Assembly: GCF_001610835.1 (NCBI RefSeq) | Contig: NZ_CP011270.1 | Span: 7,997,256-8,061,255, forward strand | Length of the DNA stretch: 64,000 nt | Direction of reading: 5' to 3' | Source of the DNA: Planctomyces sp. SH-PL14 | GTDB taxonomy: Bacteria; Planctomycetota; Planctomycetia; Planctomycetales; Planctomycetaceae | Shown: piece after piece, positions 60,045 to 64,000 of the stretch | Numbering within the stretch: position 1 is the first letter of the stretch | Layout: each line of letters opens with the position of its first letter | Position numbers and translations under genes: made by a program | The notes under the pieces: model-generated | Database searches by the model: none | Told to the model about the DNA's origin: nothing | Seen by the model: the letters and a program-made list of their open reading frames with translations, nothing else

Positions 60045-60683
60045 ATGAAAAAGGGTCTGTGGGTCCTGACGATTCTGGGAGTTGTCGCTGGCATCGCCCA
60101 CCTTCAGCTGACGGCGCAGGAAGCCTCTCCTCGACGACAATTCATTTCGACAGTCGACTCCGCCAGTCCGACGGCAAGCGTCGTACCGGCTTCGCCTGGA
60201 GCCACCGCTCCGGCGCAGGGAGGCCTCTCGGTGGCCGATGTGCCGGAGAGACCTTCGAGCGAGGCATTGGGGGCGGAGCCGTTCGCTCCGGAGCCCCGAG
60301 GTGAACAGCCTGCTTCGAAGACTCCCCGCAAAGAACTGACTGCTCCCGAAATGCGTCATTTTCTCAAGAGCTGGCATGCCGAAGAAATCGATCAGCTCAA
60401 TCACGAGGCGATTCGGAAGCGATTTGAAGAGGAGCGAGGTCGACGGGAGGAAGCCCTGCTGACCGCGCGGCTCGACGTGATGGAGAAGGAACTTCTGGCC
60501 ATTGCCCGGGCATACCCGAGTTCGAAGAACGGCAAACGAGCGGAGCGGGCCTACCAATCTCTCATCAAGGCAGACGATTCGCCGCCGCCGCGCCCTGCAC
60601 AAGAGTCCCGGCTTGAGTCGAGTCAGAAGAACAATCCAGAGAAGCCGGCTCCGCCGTTTGTGTCTCCGATCCTCCTTGAGTAA
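60045..60683 (+). CDS. Exported coiled-coil protein, paralogue 2 (MKKGLWVL family)
   Basis: A 212-residue paralogue of the protein at 36644-37174. Signal peptide MKKGLWVLTILGVVAGIAHL, cleavage near TAQ. A Ser/Pro/Ala-rich linker, absent from the other copy, precedes the shared helical block (EMRHFLKSWHAEEIDQLNHE, MEKELLAIARAYPSSKNGKR) and a proline-rich tail. Both the start context and leader are conserved. No function is recognised; a periplasmic structural role is inferred. Confidence 0.7.
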   Translation: MKKGLWVLTILGVVAGIAHLQLTAQEASPRRQFISTVDSASPTASVVPASPGATAPAQGGLSVADVPERPSSEALGAEPFAPEPRGEQPASKTPRKELTAPEMRHFLKSWHAEEIDQLNHEAIRKRFEEERGRREEALLTARLDVMEKELLAIARAYPSSKNGKRAERAYQSLIKADDSPPPRPAQESRLESSQKNNPEKPAPPFVSPILLE

Positions 60684-60697
60684 TGGCATTTGGTTCA

Positions 60698-60955
60698 TCA
60701 GTTCGCGTCCGCCTTCTCGGCAAAGGCCTTCAGCAGCGCGACGTGGACGACGCGGCCGCCGGTGCCGGACTTGCGGACGTGACCGACCAGGTGGGAGCTG
60801 ACCTTGGGGCTCTGAGAGAGCGGGAGCTCGATCGCGTCCGGGTTCGTCAGCCGATTGATCTGTTCGCCGAACTGGAGCTCGAGCTGACGCAGATGCGTCT
60901 GCTCGGCTTCGGTCGAGGCCTCCGCCTTCCGCGTCTGTCGATCGACCGCCCGGTG
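60698..60955 (-). pseudogene. Headless C-terminal gene fragment
   Basis: Reading the minus strand back from a TGA at 60698-60700 gives about 85 residues that look like real protein: QTRKAEASTEAEQTHLRQLE, LQFGEQINRLTNPDAIELPL, SQSPKVSSHLVGHVRKSGTG, GRVVHVALLKAFAEKADAN. A TAA closes the frame upstream (60956-60958) and no ATG, GTG or TTG start is in frame, so the front of the gene is missing. The plus-strand open frame over the same bases is an antisense shadow. I do not recognise the family. Confidence 0.5.
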
Positions 60956-61149
60956 CCTTTACTGGCAGCTTTGGGCCAGCAGTGATCGGACGTTCGACTT
61001 CAATCCAGTATTGCCGGTCAGAGCATCAGCACCGTCATGCCGGAGACGTCATGTTGGCGGGGAAACGATGCCATCCGTTTTGCTCTCGAGCGGCGGGGCT
61101 CCTCCCAGGTGGTCCACGATCTTGTGATCGCGTGCCTCAAGCGGCGGCA

Positions 61150-62475
61150 TCACTTTGCCAGGGACACGCTCACGAGCTCTTCGTCGTTTCGGAGGTAGAT
61201 CGACCTGTTCGCGAACGCCGGGTGCGACCAGACGACTTTCCGCTGCTGGGCGCTGCCGGTCGGTTCGATGAGGTGCGCCCGGCTGAGCTCGTGATACCCC
61301 TCCCGGTCGAGCCGGGCAATGATCAGGTCTCCCTGCTCGTTGGCGAGGAAGAACCGGTCTTCGTGCCGGATCAGGAACGCGTTCGCCCACCGCTCGGACT
61401 TTCCGCCTGTCGCTTCGTAGGTCATCCACAGCCGCGCTCCGGTCCGGGCATCCAGGCCGCGGAGCTCGCCGTAGCTGCAGACGCCGAACACCACGTCCCC
61501 GTCGAACCACGGAGTCGGCATGATCGAATGCAGGCCGTCCGTGTTCTTCTCGCTCTTCCCCTTCCGCTTCCAGATTTCGCTCACACTGCCGCCGTCCTCC
61601 GAGAGCTTGAGCAGCCGTGCGCCGTCGTAGAAAGCGGTCAGAAAAATCTCGTCGCCAGCCAGTCGCGGCATGGGCGTCGTGAGGCCGAAATTGATCTTCC
61701 ACTCGTGCGTCCAGAGGACCTTGCCGGTCTCGGGTTCGAGCGCGCTGAGGCCGTCCGGATGGAACGCCAGCAGGATGCGGCGGCCGCCATGTTCGATGAT
61801 CAGCGGAGCGCCGTAGCCGGGGCCGTGGGCGGAGAGGGAATCGACCGCGCGCCACAGCTCGGACCCGGTCCGTTTGTCGAACGCGACGACCGTCGATCCC
61901 TTGCCGCCGACGAGGCAGATCAGCTTGTCGCCATCGACCAGGGGATGCGCCGCGAAGCCCCACACCGGGGCGTTCTGCAGGTGGAACTCTTTCAGGAGTT
62001 CCTTCGACCAGAGAATCGCGCCGTCCGCCACTTGGAAGCAGAAGAGGTGTCCCTGGGCCCCGAGCGTGTAGACCCGGTCGCCATCGACCGTGGGGGTGCA
62101 GCGGGGACCGGCGGGATAGCTGACCGTGTACCGGCAGTCGTATTCGTGCTTCCAGAGAACCTGCCCGTTCGCCTCATCGAGGCAAAGGACCCGTTCGGTC
62201 GCGTCGGACGTCCCCCGGACCTGGCGATCGGTGACATAGACCTTGCCCGCCGCCACGGCGGGGCCGGCATAGCCGCCGCCGACCGGAACCCGCCAGCGGA
62301 CCTTGGGGCCCTCCGGCGGGAAGGCCTCGATGATTCCGGTTTCCCGCCAGACGCCGTCCCGCTTGGGTCCCATCCACTGGGGCCAGTCGTCCGCCACCGC
62401 CGTCGCGGCGGACGTCAAAACCATCGCCGCCGCGGCGAACACCCGAAACATCGCCACTCCGGACCGACTTCGCAT
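61150..62475 (-). CDS. Exported PQQ-like beta-propeller protein
   Basis: A 441-residue exported protein. Signal peptide VFAAAAMVLTSAATAVADDW; then repeated blade motifs: WPQWMGPKRDGVWRETGIIE at the start, GQVLWKHEYDCRYTVSYPAG, GAILWSKELLKEFHLQ, GSELWRAVDSLSAHGPGYGA, GKVLWTHEWKINFGLTTPMP, GARLWMTYEATGG. The D-x-A/E-T-G-x-x-L-W pattern is that of PQQ/PD40-type propellers common in planctomycetes. The start is ATG 62475 (or Met 62451, directly at the signal peptide). Probably a periplasmic protein-binding or sensor module. Confidence 0.85.
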   Translation of the reverse strand: MRSRSGVAMFRVFAAAAMVLTSAATAVADDWPQWMGPKRDGVWRETGIIEAFPPEGPKVRWRVPVGGGYAGPAVAAGKVYVTDRQVRGTSDATERVLCLDEANGQVLWKHEYDCRYTVSYPAGPRCTPTVDGDRVYTLGAQGHLFCFQVADGAILWSKELLKEFHLQNAPVWGFAAHPLVDGDKLICLVGGKGSTVVAFDKRTGSELWRAVDSLSAHGPGYGAPLIIEHGGRRILLAFHPDGLSALEPETGKVLWTHEWKINFGLTTPMPRLAGDEIFLTAFYDGARLLKLSEDGGSVSEIWKRKGKSEKNTDGLHSIMPTPWFDGDVVFGVCSYGELRGLDARTGARLWMTYEATGGKSERWANAFLIRHEDRFFLANEQGDLIIARLDREGYHELSRAHLIEPTGSAQQRKVVWSHPAFANRSIYLRNDEELVSVSLAK

Positions 62476-62478
62476 CAC

Positions 62479-62811
62479 ACCACCCCGCTGAGGAACCAGC
62501 GTCCCGCTGGACTGGGTGGCCGTCGGGACGATCGGTTGCGCAGAGGCAACTTAGCCGGCGGGCACCGTTCTCGACAGACCAGCGTTCCGCTGGGACCGGG
62601 GTGGCCGCAGGAGCGATGGGTTGCGCAACGAAAGCTCAGCCGGCGAGGGCGGTTGCGGGGCTTCCACCGGGCACTCGCTGATTCCGGTCGCCCGTTGTGG
62701 TTTGGACGGTTCCGCGAGAGGAGCGCCTCCGGCGAGGGCAGGGGCGAGCCCCTGCACCCCGGCTGGCTTCGCCGGGTTCGGTTGCCTGGATCCCGACGGG
62801 CGGGACGCTGG
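62479..62811. other. Intergenic, tandem imperfect repeat
   Basis: This 333-base stretch between the PQQ protein and the kinase (both minus strand) holds two imperfect direct repeats (62495-62569 and 62578-62654) and then GC-rich sequence with a short CGCCTCCGGCGAGGGCAGGG block resembling a part of repeat C. No gene is supported. Confidence 0.5.
62495..62654 (+). repeat. Imperfect direct repeat, about 75-bp unit
   Basis: Unit 1 (62495-62569) and unit 2 (62578-62654) share ACCAGCGTCCCGCTGG versus ACCAGCGTTCCGCTGG, then GGTGGCCG, GATCGGTTGCGCA versus GATGGGTTGCGCA, and AGCCGGCG. A CCAGCG-CGCTGG palindrome opens each unit. Confidence 0.7.
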
Positions 62812-64000
62812 TTATTCGCCGCTCCCGTCTTGCGGGGCGCTGGTTTCCCGCAGGAGGCGCTGGAGCATGGCCGGCTCGACTGGTTTCACCAGGTGGCGGT
62901 TGAAGCCCGCTTCCGTCGTCCGCCGGCGGTCCTCCGCCTGGCCCCAGCCGGTCAGGGCCACGAGCGTGATGCCCGCCCCCCACGGCTGCTGCCGGATGTG
63001 CGCCGCCGCCTCGTAACCGGTCCGCTTCGGCATCCCGAGGTCCATCAAGATGAGGTCCGGACGGAACGCCTCCGCCACCTCGATCCCCTCGTCGCCGTCG
63101 TAAGCGGTCGCGGCCTCGCAGCCGAGCATCCGGACGAGCTTCGTCAGCGTGTCCGCCGCCGGACGGTTGTCGTCGACAACGAGGACCCGCAGGCCGCCGG
63201 ACCGCCATTCGGACTGCGGCGACGCCGCGTCGGAAGGGGCCTCCTGCTCCTCGAGAGGGATCGGGAGCCGGACATGGAACCGGCTGCCGCGGTCCGCCCC
63301 TTCGCTCTCGACCGCCACGTCGCCGCCGTGCATCTCGGTCAGCCGCTTCACAAGCGTCAGGCCGATCCCGAGACCCCGATACCCTTTCTCGATCGGCCGC
63401 TCGATCTGGGTGAACATGTCGAAGATCCCCTTCTGCATCTCGCGGGGGATGCCGATGCCGTTGTCCTCGATCGTGATGACCGCCTCGCCGTTCTCGCGGC
63501 GGACCGTGAGGCCGATCGTGCCCCCTTCCCGGGTGTACTTGGTCGCGTTGTTGAGCAGGTTCGAGACGACCTGCGCCAGCCGGGTCGGGTCGGCGGTGAG
63601 GACGATCGGCTCGCCGGGGAGCGTCACCGTCAGGCGATGCCCCGCCTCGTCGACGAGCGGCCGGGCCGCCTCGACGGCGGTCTGGATGATCTCGGCCAGG
63701 TTCGCGCGGCACAGCCGGAGCTGGAGCTTCCCCTGGGAGATCCGGGAGACGTCGAGGAGGTCGTCGATCAGCCGCACCATCTGGAGGGTCTGCCGCTCCA
63801 TCATGCTCCGGGCGTCGTCGATGATCTCCGGGTCGTTCCCCGCGATCCGGATCAGCTCGAGGCCGGTCCGGATCGGAGCGAGGGGATTGCGGAGCTCGTG
63901 GCCGAGAGTCGCCAGGAACTCGGTCTTGCGGCGGTTCGATTCCTCGAGCTCGCCCGCCAGGGTCTGGAGGGCGTCGGCCGCCTTCTGCCGCTCGGTGAGG
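62812..64000 (-). CDS. Hybrid sensor histidine kinase, 5' end outside the window
   Basis: The C-terminal 396 residues are visible, running off the right edge. The order is HisKA (TEFLATLGHELRNPLAPIRT with the phospho-His, then SMMERQTLQMVRLIDDLLDV), HATPase (SNLLNNATKYTREGG, IEDNGIGIPREMQ, GYRGLGIGLTLVKRL), and a receiver (LRVLVVDDNRPAADTLTKLV, phospho-Asp in LILMDLGMPKRTGYEA, Lys in HLVKPV). The start seen at 63804 would omit the H-box and is not the true one. An N-terminal sensor is expected beyond 64000. It is distinct from the kinases at 2635 and 42724. Confidence 0.92.
   Translation of the reverse strand, partial: LTERQKAADALQTLAGELEESNRRKTEFLATLGHELRNPLAPIRTGLELIRIAGNDPEIIDDARSMMERQTLQMVRLIDDLLDVSRISQGKLQLRLCRANLAEIIQTAVEAARPLVDEAGHRLTVTLPGEPIVLTADPTRLAQVVSNLLNNATKYTREGGTIGLTVRRENGEAVITIEDNGIGIPREMQKGIFDMFTQIERPIEKGYRGLGIGLTLVKRLTEMHGGDVAVESEGADRGSRFHVRLPIPLEEQEAPSDAASPQSEWRSGGLRVLVVDDNRPAADTLTKLVRMLGCEAATAYDGDEGIEVAEAFRPDLILMDLGMPKRTGYEAAAHIRQQPWGAGITLVALTGWGQAEDRRRTTEAGFNRHLVKPVEPAMLQRLLRETSAPQDGSGE

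Noticed and set aside
60683-60985. 100-codon plus-strand frame after the exported paralogue
   Set aside because: Its complement is a better protein (the headless fragment at 60698-60955); the plus frame looks like its shadow.

Overview
The window is 64 kb of high-GC (roughly two thirds G+C) bacterial chromosome that looks planctomycete, most likely order Planctomycetales. The markers are a DUF1559 prepilin-like protein (N-terminal [15 protein letters not shown]-terminal H-x-DGGV motif), a TIGR02996 repeat-companion domain protein, a secreted PQQ-propeller protein, many secreted or lipid-anchored proteins of unknown function, FHA signalling, very large hybrid sensor kinases, and small GC-rich dispersed repeats between genes. 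I see no rRNA, no intact tRNA, no CRISPR array, no transposase and no replication origin. Genus is not decidable from the text. Layout: 1-2.3 kb holds an FHA-HTH regulator, a frameshifted small membrane protein and a small winged-helix-like protein. 2.6-8.5 kb is a 1940-residue CheB/PAS/GAF/histidine kinase/receiver protein that ends at a probable frameshift. 8.6-13.1 kb carries a terminase-small-subunit-like gene, a BASS-family transporter and a GH63 glucosidase. 13.1-16.5 kb is a repeat-rich stretch with small genes plus a flavin disulfide reductase homologue. 16.6-28.6 kb is an accessory stretch with SUKH (SMI1/KNR4), Imm10-like, DUF6896-like, CsrA-like and cyclase-like proteins, csaA and ilvA, interspersed with at least three repeat families. 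28.8-35.6 kb is a co-directional stress-type cluster: large catalase, small membrane protein, zinc alcohol dehydrogenase, membrane protein, SDR and DUF1990 protein. 35.6-40.9 kb has two more winged-helix-like proteins, a secreted protein with a paralogue 23 kb away, a StcE-like M66 metalloprotease and a zinc-ribbon miniprotein. 40.9-44.4 kb is a histidine kinase-kaiB-kaiC operon with overlapping genes. 44.8-47.0 kb has an NTF2-like protein, a frameshifted gene and two secreted proteins. 47.0-62.5 kb is dominated by exported proteins (DUF1559, G8/CEMIP-like, alpha/beta hydrolase, PQQ-like and leucine-rich-repeat-like lipoprotein) plus a PadR repressor operon with a palindromic promoter. 62.8-64 kb is another hybrid sensor kinase running off the right edge. 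Functional themes: signal transduction is dense (three hybrid kinases, FHA, KaiBC, PadR, CsrA-like). The kinase-KaiB-KaiC operon is the clearest multi-gene system. The most unusual material is a family of about 200-bp structured repeats present in five copies, a hairpin repeat family, a set of five diverged small winged-helix-like paralogues, and a run of toxin-immunity-type genes without a visible toxin. Several genes seem to be broken by single-base indels and deserve a check of the raw reads.
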